Origin: CBDDBU01 sp965226045 | Lineage (GTDB): Bacteria; Pseudomonadota; Alphaproteobacteria; VGEJ01 | Reading direction: 5' to 3' | Length of the DNA stretch: 64,000 nucleotides | Assembly: GCA_965226045.1 (NCBI GenBank) | Contig: CBDDBU010000017.1 | Coordinates: forward strand, 1 to 64,000 | In this document: in pieces, positions 41,021 to 50,384 of the stretch | Layout: each line of letters starts with the position of its first letter | Numbering within the stretch: the stretch's first letter is position 1 | Translations under genes and position numbers: made by a program | Notes under the pieces: model-generated | The model's input: only the letters and a program-made list of their open reading frames with translations | Database searches by the model: none | What the model was told of the DNA's origin: nothing

Positions 41021-41668
41021 TCAGCCGGCGGCGCGGCGCGGCGCCATGGCGCCGAGTAGGCGAAACGGCGAGGGCAGACGGCCGACGGCCCGCTCAAGCC
41101 GGCCGCGCGCCTTCTGAATGCGCATCACGTCCTCGATGCGCCGGTCGAGGAAGGCCCAGGTCGCCGCCGAATCTTCGCTCTCGTCGTTGAGCCAGATCAG
41201 CAGGGTCGAGGCGTACACCCCGGCTAACAACGCCCGTTTGGTGTAGAAATTCACATCGGTGGAGTCATCGCCGACCGCATACCAGATGGCGTCGACGGTG
41301 CGATAGAGCGCTCGTGCGGCCCAGGCCGCGTGGCCGGGCGTCGCGGCCAAAGCCAGCAACCGGCGCGCCGCCTCCCGGCCGCCGTCGGCGGTTTCGAGCC
41401 GCAGCCGCACTGCGGTCGCGATGAGCTCGCGAATCCGCAGCGCACCCAGGTCGCGAGTGGCGAGCGTGGCCTCCATCCGCCGGTCGCCCTGGCGGGCGTG
41501 GAAATCGACGAGATCGGCCCCGCCGCGGGGGAAGGCGATCCGCGCTTGCGCCGCCGAAAGGCCGGCATCGCGCGCGGCGGCGCCCAGGCACTGCCGGCTC
41601 CAGCCGTCAAACGGCACGTGCGGCAGCGCCGCCGCCAGCAGCCGCCGTCTCAGTTCCTCAATCGGCAC
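41021..41668 (-). CDS. COQ9 family protein
   Basis: COQ9 proteins bind lipids and assist the hydroxylase COQ7 in ubiquinone synthesis; bacterial members occur in alphaproteobacteria, often annotated as rpsU-divergently transcribed protein. The 215-residue protein starts MPIEELRRRLLAAALPHVPF and has the TetR-like first part (GAAARDAGLSAAQARIAFP) and the conserved C-terminal block (DAIWYAVGDDSTDVNFYTKR, LLAGVYASTLLIWLNDESED). It overlaps the end of def by 11 bases and converges on purE. Location near rpsU fits the family name. Confidence 0.9.
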   Translation of the reverse strand: MPIEELRRRLLAAALPHVPFDGWSRQCLGAAARDAGLSAAQARIAFPRGGADLVDFHARQGDRRMEATLATRDLGALRIRELIATAVRLRLETADGGREAARRLLALAATPGHAAWAARALYRTVDAIWYAVGDDSTDVNFYTKRALLAGVYASTLLIWLNDESEDSAATWAFLDRRIEDVMRIQKARGRLERAVGRLPSPFRLLGAMAPRRAAG

Positions 41669-42218
41669 GCTCGACCGCAGCCGGTTCCTCCGGGTCCTCG
41701 ATCAGATGTTTGATTTCGCTCTCGAACACCAGCTCGCCGAGATCGTCCATGCGCTGCGGGTAAAGGATGCCGTCGAGGTGGTCGAACTCATGCTGGACGA
41801 CCCGCGCGTGCCAGCCCTTGGCCTCGCGCTCGATCGGCTTGCCCTTCAGCGACAGGCCGCGATAGCCGACGTGGGTGTGGCGCGCCACCTGGCCGCGCAG
41901 GCCCGGCACCGAGAGGCAGCCCTCCCAGCCTGTCACCATCTCGTCGCTCAAGGGCTCGATCACGGGGTTGATCAGCACCGACATCGGCACCACTTCGCCG
42001 CCGAATTCATCGGCGCGGTCGGCGGGGATCGAAAAAATTACCAGCCGCTTGGAGACATATATCTGCGGCGCCGCCAGTCCCAGCCCGTAAGCATCGACCA
42101 TGGTTTCGAGCATGTGCGGCACCAGGCGCTGCACTTCCGGCGCCATCGGATCGTCGATCTCCTCGGCGCGGACGCGCAGTACGGGGTGGCCCATGCGGGC
42201 TATTTTGAGGATGGCCAT
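41658..42218 (-). CDS. def: Peptide deformylase
   Basis: Deformylase removes the formyl group from new proteins. All three metal and active-site motifs are present in its 186 residues: GLGLAAPQIYVSKRL (motif 1), EGCLSVPGLRG with the metal-binding Cys (motif 2) and VVQHEFDHLDGIL with HExxH-like HEFDH (motif 3). The start MAILKIARMGHPVLR is standard. fmt does not accompany it; COQ9 follows, overlapping by 11 bases. It diverges from rpsU. Confidence 0.95.
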   Translation of the reverse strand: MAILKIARMGHPVLRVRAEEIDDPMAPEVQRLVPHMLETMVDAYGLGLAAPQIYVSKRLVIFSIPADRADEFGGEVVPMSVLINPVIEPLSDEMVTGWEGCLSVPGLRGQVARHTHVGYRGLSLKGKPIEREAKGWHARVVQHEFDHLDGILYPQRMDDLGELVFESEIKHLIEDPEEPAAVERAD

Positions 42219-42379
42219 GGCGCCAATATACGTGTCGGCGCGATGACGGCAAGGGCTGGACTGGGCGCGCGGGATCGGCTAGCGAACGGCCGTGGCCTTC
42301 ACAGTAGCCGGCCGCTGTGCTATCACTTGGCCTCGACCAACCCAACAATATTCCGCTGGGGAAGGAGCGAGTCACACAC

Positions 42380-42580
42380 TTGCAAGTCATCGTACGCGAC
42401 AACAACGTCGATCTAGCGCTGAAGGTCCTCAAGAAAAAGATGCAGCGCGAAGGTATCTTCCGCGAGATGAAACTCCGCAACTACTACGAGAAGCCCTCGG
42501 AGAAGCGGGCTCGGGAACGCGCCGAGGCGGTCCGCCGCGCCCGTAAACTTGCCCGCAAGCGCGCCCAGAAAGAAGTCTAG
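42380..42580 (+). CDS. rpsU: 30S ribosomal protein S21 (TTG start)
   Basis: S21 is a small basic ribosomal protein that helps 30S base-pair with the Shine-Dalgarno sequence. The 66 residues read (M)QVIVRDNNVDLALKVLKK, REGIFREMKLRNYYEKPSEK and a final Arg/Lys/Ala helix (RRARKLARKRAQKEV). Relatives begin MQVxVRDNNV, so the TTG at 42380 is the true start; the AAGGAG at 42362-42367 stands 12 bases before it. The in-frame ATG at 42317 would add 21 unrelated residues. A short hairpin with T5 follows at 42619. Confidence 0.93.
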   Translation: MQVIVRDNNVDLALKVLKKKMQREGIFREMKLRNYYEKPSEKRARERAEAVRRARKLARKRAQKEV

Positions 42581-42618
42581 CCGCCGGCGCCGGGCGCTCC
42601 TGCCGCCCAGCACGCCTC

Positions 42619-42645
42619 ACCGGCTGCGGGTCGGAACCGGTTTTT
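42619..42645 (+). terminator. Weak terminator candidate after rpsU
   Basis: ACCGG (42619-42623) pairs with CCGGT (42637-42641) across a 13-base loop, followed by TTTTT. The stem is short, so efficiency is doubtful, but the position between rpsU and the convergent pntB is fitting. Confidence 0.4.
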
Positions 42646-42689
42646 CAGCCATGCGGCGAGACGGCGCTTCGGGCCTCTCAGGGGCCAAC

Positions 42690-44075
42690 CTACAACGCCT
42701 TGACGATGTCCTCGGTCATCTGTTTGGCGTCGCCGAATAGCATCATCGTCGAATCCTGGTAGAACACCTCGTTGTCAATCCCGGCGTAGCCCGGCGACAG
42801 GCTTCGCTTCACGAACAGGACCGTGCGCGCGTTCTCGACATCGAGGATCGGCATTCCGGCGATCGGACTCTGGGGGTCGCGCTTGGCCGCCGGGTTGGTG
42901 ACGTCGTTGGCGCCGATGACGAAAGCGACATCGGTGGTCGCGAAGTCGTTGTTGATCTCGTCGAGCTCGAACACCTCGTCGTAGGGCACGTTGGCTTCGG
43001 CCAGCAGCACGTTCATGTGCCCCGGCATCCGTCCCGCGACCGGATGCACGGCATAGCGCACGCGCACCCCGGCCGCGCTCAGCAGATCAGCCATCTCGCG
43101 CACCGCATGCTGGGCTTGGGCCACGGCCAGGCCATAACCGGGGATGATGATCACGGATTCGGCGTTCTTCATGATAAAGGCGGCATCGACGGCGCTGCCT
43201 GGCTTGACGTTCTTGTCGCCGATCTCGACCGTGCTTGCGCCGGCGTCGCCACTGAAGCCACCCAGGATGACGCTGAAGAACGAGCGATTCATCGCCCGGC
43301 ACATGATGTAGCTCAGAATAGCGCCCGATGAGCCGACCAGCGCACCGGTCACGATGAGGGCTGTGTTCTCGAGGGTGAAGCCGATGCCGGCGGCGGCCCA
43401 GCCGGAGTACGAGTTGAGCATCGAGATGACCACCGGCATGTCAGCGCCGCCGATCGGAATGATGATCAGCACGCCAATCAGAAACGCGAGCGCGGTGACG
43501 ACCCAAAACGCATCGGTCGATTGCGAGACGCAGAAGTAGATTGCGACGGCCACGATCAACAGGCCGAGCACCAGGTTGACCGCGTGTTGGCCGAAGAACA
43601 CCACCGGCGATCCACCGACCAGTCCCTGCAATTTAGCGAAGGCGACCACCGAACCCGAAAAGGTGATGGCGCCGATCACGAGCCCGATCGTCATCTCGAC
43701 GAGGCTCGCGACCTTGATGTCCCCGGCGGTGCCGATTCCGTACGCCTCGGGCGCATACAGCGCCGCCGCCGAGACCAGCACGGCGGCCATGCCGACCAGG
43801 CTGTGGAAGGCGGCCACCAGTTGCGGCATCGCGGTCATCGGGATGCGCAGGGCGATGAGGGTGCCGATCGCGCCGCCGACTACCATCCCGAGGATGATCA
43901 GGTCGTAGCCGATGACCTGGGGGTTGGCGATCGTCGTCAGCACCGCGATGACCATCCCGGCGATGGCGAAGGCGTTGCCCCGCCGCGCGGTCGCCGGTGA
44001 ACTCAGGCCCCGCAGGGCCATCACGAAGCAGATCGCCGCGATCAGGTAGGCGACGGCGGACAGGTTGGCCGACAT
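42690..44075 (-). CDS. pntB: NAD(P) transhydrogenase subunit beta
   Basis: PntB holds the NADP(H)-binding domain III and eight to nine membrane helices of the proton-pumping transhydrogenase, which makes NADPH from NADH. In its 461 residues the membrane part (IPMTAMPQLVAAFHSLVGMA, GSVVAFAKLQGL) is followed by the domain III motifs VIIIPGYGLAVAQAQHAV, YAVHPVAGRMPGHMNVLL, FVIGANDVTNPAA and VKRSLSPGYAGIDN. Third gene of pntAA-pntAB-pntB; the start is seven bases after the pntAB stop. Confidence 0.96.
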   Translation of the reverse strand: MSANLSAVAYLIAAICFVMALRGLSSPATARRGNAFAIAGMVIAVLTTIANPQVIGYDLIILGMVVGGAIGTLIALRIPMTAMPQLVAAFHSLVGMAAVLVSAAALYAPEAYGIGTAGDIKVASLVEMTIGLVIGAITFSGSVVAFAKLQGLVGGSPVVFFGQHAVNLVLGLLIVAVAIYFCVSQSTDAFWVVTALAFLIGVLIIIPIGGADMPVVISMLNSYSGWAAAGIGFTLENTALIVTGALVGSSGAILSYIMCRAMNRSFFSVILGGFSGDAGASTVEIGDKNVKPGSAVDAAFIMKNAESVIIIPGYGLAVAQAQHAVREMADLLSAAGVRVRYAVHPVAGRMPGHMNVLLAEANVPYDEVFELDEINNDFATTDVAFVIGANDVTNPAAKRDPQSPIAGMPILDVENARTVLFVKRSLSPGYAGIDNEVFYQDSTMMLFGDAKQMTEDIVKAL

Positions 44076-44081
44076 GCGGCG

Positions 44082-44378
44082 CTACCGCTTGGATCTATAC
44101 ATCGTCAGCATGCGCTGGGTGACCGTGAATCCACCGAAGATGTTGATGGCCGCCAGCGTCAACGCGGCGAAACCGAGGATCTTCGAGAAGGTAATCTCCT
44201 CGGGGCCCGCCGCGATCAAGGCGCCGACGATAATCACGCTGGAGATGGCGTTGGTCACCGACATCAACGGCGTGTGCAGGGCGGGCGTCACGCTCCACAC
44301 CACGTAGTAGCCGATGAAGATGGCCAGTACGAAGATGGTGAGCCGAAAGATGAAGGGGTCAACCACACCGATTTCCAT
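44082..44378 (-). CDS. pntAB: NAD(P) transhydrogenase subunit alpha, part 2
   Basis: The short membrane subunit of the three-part transhydrogenase. The 98-residue protein has three or four helices (FIFRLTIFVLAIFIGYYVVW, SSVIIVGALIAAG, FAALTLAAINIFGGFTVTQR) and the conserved WSVTPALHTPLMSVTNAIS. I start at ATG 44378 (MEIGVVDPF), two bases after the pntAA stop; the longer frame would overlap pntAA. Splitting of the alpha subunit in two genes is normal in alphaproteobacteria. Confidence 0.94.
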   Translation of the reverse strand: MEIGVVDPFIFRLTIFVLAIFIGYYVVWSVTPALHTPLMSVTNAISSVIIVGALIAAGPEEITFSKILGFAALTLAAINIFGGFTVTQRMLTMYRSKR

Positions 44379-44380
44379 GG

Positions 44381-45532
44381 TCACTCGCTCGCTCCGCATT
44401 GATCCGTGAGGCTGGGATGGACGATGGCGCCGTCGTGGGTCAGCAGTATCCCGTTGACGATTTCGTCGTCCCTATCGATCTTCAGCGACCCACTCTCCGC
44501 GTCGTACAACGCGGTCAGCAGGTTCAACAGGTTCTTGGCATAGAGCGCGCTCGCGTCGACTGCGATCCGACTCGGTACGTTGCGGTGTCCGACGATGCTG
44601 ACACGGTGGGCGTGCACCACCTCGCCAGGCCGTGACAGCGCGCAGTTACCGCCGCTCTCGACCGCGAGATCGACGATCACCGACCCGGGCTTCATGTCTC
44701 TCACCATCTCCTCGGCCACCAGCATGGGCGCCGGGCGGCCCGGGATGAGCGCCGTGCATATCACGATGTCTTGGGTCTTCAGGGTCTGGTGCGTGACCTC
44801 GGCCTGGCGCTTCTGGAAGTCCGCCGACATCTCGCGCGCGTACCCGCCGTCGGCGGCCGCCGCACCGTGGCCCTCGGTCGGCATCGCCACGAACCGCGCG
44901 CCCAGGCTCTCGATCTGTCCCTGCACCTCCGGTCGCACGTCGAAAGACGAGACGATCGCGCCAAGACGGCGCGCCGTGGCGATCGCCTGCAGGCCAGCGA
45001 CGCCGGCGCCGAGGACAAAGACCCGCGCCGGCGTCACGGTGCCGGCCGCCGTTATCATCATCGGGAAGGCGCGGCCGAACTCCGCCGCAGCGTCCAACAC
45101 CGCCTTATAACCAGCAAGATTGCTTTGCGAGGAAAGCGCGTCCATCGATTGCGCACGGCTGATTCGGGGCAGGTACTCGAGCGCCATCGTGTCGATTCGC
45201 GCCCGCGCGCAGGCGGCGAAATACTCGCGATCGACGGTCGGGTCCAGAAGGCCGATCAGCGCCGCGCCCGGCTTGATCATCCCAAGCTCGTCCTCGCTCT
45301 CGGGCCTCTGGACCTTGAGGACGATGTCGGCTTCGCCGAGCGCGGCTGCCTCATCGGCGATCACGATGGCGCCGGCCTCAATGTAGGCCTCGTCGGGGAA
45401 GGCCGCGCCCGCGCCGGCGTCCCGTTCGACGACGACCTCGAAACCCATGGCGACGAAACGCGCGGCCGTTTCGGGCGTCGCGGCGACGCGCCGTTCAAAC
45501 TCGCGTCGCTCCTTGGGAACACCGATTTTCAT
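44381..45532 (-). CDS. pntAA: NAD(P) transhydrogenase subunit alpha, part 1
   Basis: The soluble NAD(H)-binding domain I of the transhydrogenase, 383 residues. It begins MKIGVPKERREFERRVAATPE, like alanine dehydrogenase relatives. The NAD site has VFVLGAGVAGLQAIATARRLG and SFDVRPEVQGQIES; the mobile loop is GGYAREMSADF; PGRPAPMLVAEEMV and SVIVDLAVESGGNCALS follow. pntAB starts two bases later. A small membrane protein gene precedes it on the same strand. Confidence 0.95.
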   Translation of the reverse strand: MKIGVPKERREFERRVAATPETAARFVAMGFEVVVERDAGAGAAFPDEAYIEAGAIVIADEAAALGEADIVLKVQRPESEDELGMIKPGAALIGLLDPTVDREYFAACARARIDTMALEYLPRISRAQSMDALSSQSNLAGYKAVLDAAAEFGRAFPMMITAAGTVTPARVFVLGAGVAGLQAIATARRLGAIVSSFDVRPEVQGQIESLGARFVAMPTEGHGAAAADGGYAREMSADFQKRQAEVTHQTLKTQDIVICTALIPGRPAPMLVAEEMVRDMKPGSVIVDLAVESGGNCALSRPGEVVHAHRVSIVGHRNVPSRIAVDASALYAKNLLNLLTALYDAESGSLKIDRDDEIVNGILLTHDGAIVHPSLTDQCGASE

Positions 45533-45711
45533 GGCGCCTGGGTGGGGCGGTGGATGGGATGGGCGTAGGGGCGTCGAGGGCGCTGCAGCCGCAACCACTC
45601 GCGCGCCGCCGGCAAGCGGGCCGCGAGCGCCGACGCATCAATCTTACGTGAGTGCGGCTCGCTACGTGGGGTCGGCGGCGCGTTGCCACGGCCGGCGATT
45701 GATAACGCTGC

Positions 45712-45831
45712 CTAGAGGAATATCAGGGCCAGCAGGACCATAAGTGCTGACATCAGGATCACGGCGGTGAACGTCATGCGCCCGAAGGCCCGCCACATCC
45801 GCCGCTGCTCGGTAATGTTCATCTGGCTCAT
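45712..45831 (-). CDS. Small one-helix membrane protein, aa3-type oxidase subunit IV-like
   Basis: A 39-residue protein: a polar start (MSQMNITEQRRMWRAFGRM) and one hydrophobic helix (TFTAVILMSALMVLLALIFL). AGAGGTG lies four bases before the ATG at 45831. The pattern (short amphipathic head with D/N-I-x-EQ, W, F, then a helix) resembles the bacterial aa3-type cytochrome c oxidase subunit IV peptides, which in many alphaproteobacteria are coded just upstream of pntAA, as here. Too short for a firm family call. Confidence 0.65.
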   Translation of the reverse strand: MSQMNITEQRRMWRAFGRMTFTAVILMSALMVLLALIFL

Positions 45832-45956
45832 TGGCACCTCTGCTCTCGCTCCACGCCCGTCCGCTCCTCATGAGCGCCGCGCACCATATCAAATGGCGGC
45901 GCGTCCGCCAATTGCGCTAGGCGCGCGGCGCGCGCTCGACGCAACGAAGGGGGCGT

Positions 45957-46634
45957 CTAGAACTTCTCGACCCAGGGTCGGAGTTCGATCTCTTGGGCCC
46001 AGATGCTGCGCGGTTGGCGGTGTAGCTGATAATAAGTCTGGGCGATCGCGTCAGGGTCGAGGCGCGCCCCACCGTCGTCGCGGCCGATGCCGCCATCGAC
46101 CACCACGTGCGCGACGTGGATGCCCTGGGGGTGCAGCTCGCGGGCCATGCTCTGGGCCATGCCGCGTAGCCCGAATTTGCCGGTCGCGAAACCGGCCGAA
46201 AGGGCGAAACCTTTGATGCTCGCGGTCGCACCGGTCAACAGGATCGTGCCGTGCCCGCGCGGCAGCATCCGTCGCGCCGCTTCGCGCCCCACCACGAAGC
46301 CGCCCAGGCACGAGCTCTTCCAGGCCGCCACGAACTCTTCGGTGTCGATGTCAAGGAAACTCGCACGGACCCGGCCGCTTGCGTTGAAGACGCAGACCTC
46401 GACCGGACCGAGCTGCGCCTCGACAGTATCGAACAGCCCACCGACCGCACCCTCATCTATGGCATCGACGGCGTAGCCCTGGGCGCCGTCGATGCCGGCC
46501 GCGATGCGCTCGACCTTGTCCTTGGTGCGCGACGCTAGCGCGACCGTGAAACCGGCGGCCGCGAAACGACGCCCGAGCGACGCCCCGAGCCCCGGTCCGA
46601 CGCCGACGATGATGGCGGCTCCGCTCTCGGCCAT
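45957..46634 (-). CDS. SDR-family protein with atypical active site
   Basis: A 225-residue short-chain dehydrogenase-like protein. The nucleotide loop is IIVGVGPGLGASLGRRFA, followed by VALASRTKDKVERIA and CVFNASGRVRASF (NAS in place of NAG). The catalytic stretch reads SAGFATGKFGLRGMAQSMAR: the usual Tyr of YxxxK is Phe while the Lys remains. Such Phe-type members exist in proteobacteria, so it may use another chemistry or only bind cofactor. No evident operon partner; it follows the fused indolepyruvate oxidoreductase by 44 bases, same strand. Confidence 0.8.
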   Translation of the reverse strand: MAESGAAIIVGVGPGLGASLGRRFAAAGFTVALASRTKDKVERIAAGIDGAQGYAVDAIDEGAVGGLFDTVEAQLGPVEVCVFNASGRVRASFLDIDTEEFVAAWKSSCLGGFVVGREAARRMLPRGHGTILLTGATASIKGFALSAGFATGKFGLRGMAQSMARELHPQGIHVAHVVVDGGIGRDDGGARLDPDAIAQTYYQLHRQPRSIWAQEIELRPWVEKF

Positions 46635-46678
46635 GGGTAGTCTCCCTGTTGTGCTGGCTGGTGCGCCGTTTTGTTGCG

Positions 46679-49600
46679 TTATTCGGCCGCGGTCGCGCGC
46701 GGTGTCGGACTATTGAAAGCGGTCAGCAGTTCGGTTTCACGCGCGCGCGCTTGATTCAGATGGCGTTCCTTGACGTGGCCGAAGCCTCGGATGTGCTCGG
46801 GCACGGACGCGATCTCGACGGCAAGCGCATGATTGTCAGCGTTCAGGTTGGCCTCGATCTCCACCATGGTTCGCTCGTAGTCGACGATCAGCTGGCGCTC
46901 TAGGCGCCGCTCGGCCGTGCGCCCGAAGATGTCGAAGGCCGTGCCGCGCACGCCCTTGAGCCGGGCCATAACGCGCATCAGCGGCAGCACCCAAGCGCCG
47001 AACTCGCGTTTCTTGAGGGCGCCTGTGTCGGGGTCGCGCTCGGCGATCAGGGGAGGCGCGAGGTGGAAGCGCAGCTTGAAGCCGCCCTCGAATTGTCGAT
47101 GCAACTTGGCGAGAAAGCGCCCGTCGGTGTAGAGCCGCGCGACTTCGTATTCGTCCTTGTAGGCGAGCAGCTTGTAGTAGTACCGGGCGACCGCTTCGGC
47201 GAGGCCGCTCATGCCGGGCGCGCGGTCACGTTCGAGCGCTTGCGTGGACCGCACCAGCCGCCGGTAACGCTCGGCATACGCGGCGCTCTGGTAGGCGGTG
47301 AGTTCCTCGACTCGGAGCGCCACGGTCCGTTCAAGGCTGGGCGGGGCTGCGCCATCCTGGCTGGCGGGCTCGGTCGGCCCGTGCGCGGCGCGACGAACCG
47401 CCTCGATGTCATGGGCCGCGCGGCGCCCCCAAGCGAGTGCGCGCAGATTGGCCGGCACCGCTACGCCGTTCAGCTCGATGGCCCGCTCCAGTGCGTCCAG
47501 ACTGACCGGGACGAGGTCGCGCTGGACGGCGTATCCGAGCATGAACATGTTGGCGGCGATGGCATCGCCCATGAGCGCGGTCGCCAGTTCGGTGGCCTCG
47601 ACGAACTCGGCCCGGTCGGTCGCCTCGGCGATCCGCCGCTTGAGGTCGTCCTCGCCGAACCGCGTGTCGGGGTCGAGGGTGAAGGCGGCGGTCGGGGTTA
47701 GCCGCCGGTTGACCACGGCGTGGGTCCGGCCCGGCTCGGTCTTGGCCAGCGCTTCGAATCCAGCGGCTACCACCATATCGCAACCGATCAGCGCGTTGGC
47801 GCCACCGGCGGCGATACTGGTGGCATGGAGGCGGTCGTGATCGGCGGCGATGCGAACGTGCGAGAGCACAGCGCCGCCTTTTTGGGCCAGGCCGGTGAAG
47901 TCGAGCACGGAGCAGCCGTTGCCTTCTATATGTGCCGCCATCCCCAGAATCTGGCCGATCGTCACGATGCCGGTGCCGCCGATGCCGGTGATCAGGATGT
48001 TGTAGGGCTCGTGCACCGGTGGCGGGTTTGGCGACGGCAGACCGTGCGCTGGGTCCTCGTCGGTCGCCGCCGGCCGCGCCGCCGGCTTGCGCGGGCCGCC
48101 GCCATGCACGGTGACGAAGCTCGGGCAAAAGCCCTTTACGCACGAATAGTCCTTGTTGCAGCTCGACTGATTGATAACGCGCTTGCGCCCGAACTCGGTC
48201 TCCAGCGGCTCCACCGACAGGCAGTTGGACTGGACGCTGCAATCGCCACAGCCCTCGCACACCGCCTCGTTGATGAACACGCGCTTGGGCGGATCCGGAA
48301 AAGTGCCGCGCTTGCGCCGGCGCCGTTTCTCGGCGGCGCAGGTTTGGTCGTAGATCAGCGCGGTCACTCTTTCTTCCTGGCGCAGGTCGCGCTGCACGCG
48401 GTCGAGGTCGTCGCGGTGATGAATGGTGACGCCGGGCGCGAACGGCGTGCCGGGCGGATATTTGTTGGGCTCGTCGGTGACTACAACGATGCGCCCCACA
48501 CCCTCGGCACGAATCTGGCGGCTGATGTCGGCGACGCTCAACTGGCCCTCGACGGGCTGGCCGCCGGTCATCGCGACCGCGTCGTTGTAGAGAATCTTGT
48601 AGGTGATGTTGGCCTTGGCTGAGACCGCAGCGCGGATCGCCAATAGGCCGGAGTGGTAGTAGGTGCCATCGCCGAGATTGACGAAGACGTGCGGCATGTC
48701 GGTAAACGGCGCCAGGCCGATCCAGCTCGCGCCCTCGCCGCCCATGTGGGTGAAGGTCTCGGTCTCGCGATCCATCCACAGCGCCATGTAGTGGCAGCCG
48801 ATGCCGGCCAGCGCTGTGCTGCCCTCGGGCACCCGCGTCGAGGTGTTATGTGGACAGCCCGAGCAGAAATAGGGAGTGCGCGTGAGGTGCGGCGGGCTCT
48901 TGTCGAGTGCCGTTTCCTTGGCTTCGAGGATAACGAGGCGCTGCCGCACGCGCTCGCTGGTGAAGAAACGCTCGATGCGGCCGGCGATGACGCGCGCGAT
49001 CCGCGCCGGCGTCAGCTCCCCGGCGGACGGCACGAGCCACGCCCCGTTTTCGTCGAACTTGCCGACCACGCGCGGCCGCGCCGTCTCCTTCCAGTTGTAG
49101 AGCTGTTCCTTGAGCTGATTCTCGATCACCGCGCGCTTTTCCTCGACGACCAGCACCTCTTCGAGCCCCTCGCCAAAGCGGCGTACGCCTTCGCGTTCGA
49201 GCGGCCATACCATGCCGACCTTGTAGACGCGCAAGCCGATCTCGGCGGCCAGGGCATCGTCGATGCCGAGGTCTTCGAGCGCTTGGCGAACGTCGAGATA
49301 GGACTTGCCGGTGGTGACGATGCCAAAGCGCGGCCGGGGGCCATCGATGACCGTGCGATCAAGTGGATTGGCCCGGGCGAACGCGAGCGCGGCATAGAGC
49401 TTGTGCTCCATCAAGCGCTCTTCCTGGACCAGACGGTCGTCGGGCCAGCGGATGTGAAGGCCGCCAGCCGGCATCTCGAAATCGTCGGGCAGGGTGATCG
49501 CGATGCGCCCCGGATCGATGTCGATGGAGGCTGAGCTCTCGACCGTTTGGCTGACCAGCTTGTGACCAACCCAGAGCCCCGCATAGCGGGACATGGCGAA

Positions 49601-50158
49601 GCCCAGCAGCCCGTAGTCGATGATTTCCTGCACGCTGGCTGGATGCAGCACCGGCATCATCGCCGACATGAAGGCGTATTCACTCTGGTGCGCGGTGGTC
49701 GATGACGCCGCGCCATGGTCGTCGCCGGCCAGCGCCAGGACGCCGCCGCGGGCCGAGGTGCCGGCCATGTTCGCGTGCTTGAACACATCGCCGCTGCGAT
49801 CGACGCCCGGTCCCTTGCCGTACCACATGCCAAACACGCCGTCATAGCGCGCGCCGGGAAACAATTCGGTCTGCTGGCTGCCCCACACGGCGGTCGCGGC
49901 GAGGTCCTCGTTGACGCCGGGCTCGAAGCGAATGTGGTGCTCATCGAGAAAGCGGCGCGCCTGCCACAACGCCTGGTCCAGCCCGCCGAGCGGCGAGCCA
50001 CGATAGCCGGAGATGAAGCACGCAGTGTTCAGCCCAGCCGCGGCGTCGCGCTGGCGCTGCATGATGGCGAGGCGCACCAGCGCCTGGTTGCCGCCGATGT
50101 ATACGCGCCCGGAGTCGGCCGCGTATTTGTCGTCGAGACTGACGGCGGCGAGCGCCAT
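46679..50158 (-). CDS. Indolepyruvate ferredoxin oxidoreductase, fused alpha-beta form
   Basis: A 1159-residue 2-oxoacid:ferredoxin oxidoreductase that oxidatively decarboxylates arylpyruvates (or branched 2-oxoacids) to acyl-CoA. The N-terminal part has FISGYRGSPLGGLDQALW and GVFGMWYGKGPGVDRSGD; the TPP-binding part includes YFCSGCPHNTSTRVPEGS, GIGCHYMALWMDR and MGGEGASWIG. A Cys cluster at about residues 635-670 (VCEGCGDCSVQSNC, SSCNKDYSCVKGFCPSF) binds iron-sulfur. The C-terminal gamma-like domain starts ILITGIGGTGIVTIGQILG. The long one-gene form is frequent in alphaproteobacteria. Confidence 0.92.
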   Translation of the reverse strand: MALAAVSLDDKYAADSGRVYIGGNQALVRLAIMQRQRDAAAGLNTACFISGYRGSPLGGLDQALWQARRFLDEHHIRFEPGVNEDLAATAVWGSQQTELFPGARYDGVFGMWYGKGPGVDRSGDVFKHANMAGTSARGGVLALAGDDHGAASSTTAHQSEYAFMSAMMPVLHPASVQEIIDYGLLGFAMSRYAGLWVGHKLVSQTVESSASIDIDPGRIAITLPDDFEMPAGGLHIRWPDDRLVQEERLMEHKLYAALAFARANPLDRTVIDGPRPRFGIVTTGKSYLDVRQALEDLGIDDALAAEIGLRVYKVGMVWPLEREGVRRFGEGLEEVLVVEEKRAVIENQLKEQLYNWKETARPRVVGKFDENGAWLVPSAGELTPARIARVIAGRIERFFTSERVRQRLVILEAKETALDKSPPHLTRTPYFCSGCPHNTSTRVPEGSTALAGIGCHYMALWMDRETETFTHMGGEGASWIGLAPFTDMPHVFVNLGDGTYYHSGLLAIRAAVSAKANITYKILYNDAVAMTGGQPVEGQLSVADISRQIRAEGVGRIVVVTDEPNKYPPGTPFAPGVTIHHRDDLDRVQRDLRQEERVTALIYDQTCAAEKRRRRKRGTFPDPPKRVFINEAVCEGCGDCSVQSNCLSVEPLETEFGRKRVINQSSCNKDYSCVKGFCPSFVTVHGGGPRKPAARPAATDEDPAHGLPSPNPPPVHEPYNILITGIGGTGIVTIGQILGMAAHIEGNGCSVLDFTGLAQKGGAVLSHVRIAADHDRLHATSIAAGGANALIGCDMVVAAGFEALAKTEPGRTHAVVNRRLTPTAAFTLDPDTRFGEDDLKRRIAEATDRAEFVEATELATALMGDAIAANMFMLGYAVQRDLVPVSLDALERAIELNGVAVPANLRALAWGRRAAHDIEAVRRAAHGPTEPASQDGAAPPSLERTVALRVEELTAYQSAAYAERYRRLVRSTQALERDRAPGMSGLAEAVARYYYKLLAYKDEYEVARLYTDGRFLAKLHRQFEGGFKLRFHLAPPLIAERDPDTGALKKREFGAWVLPLMRVMARLKGVRGTAFDIFGRTAERRLERQLIVDYERTMVEIEANLNADNHALAVEIASVPEHIRGFGHVKERHLNQARARETELLTAFNSPTPRATAAE

Positions 50159-50384
50159 TCGTTCCTTCCTCGCTGCACGGACGTACCGCTCGCGGTGTCC
50201 GTTATGTAGGCGCGACCGACCGATAAGGCCAGGCGATCACGTCACGGGTCGAGCGCCGTCATTATAGGTGAAGAAGGCGCTCGGCGCGTCGAGCCCGCCG
50301 ATGCGGTCAGGGATGATTTTCGCACCGCCGCAGTCTAAGGTGCCGCAGCGCGCTCCCTGGGTAATTGCCTCGGACATTTTCAGA

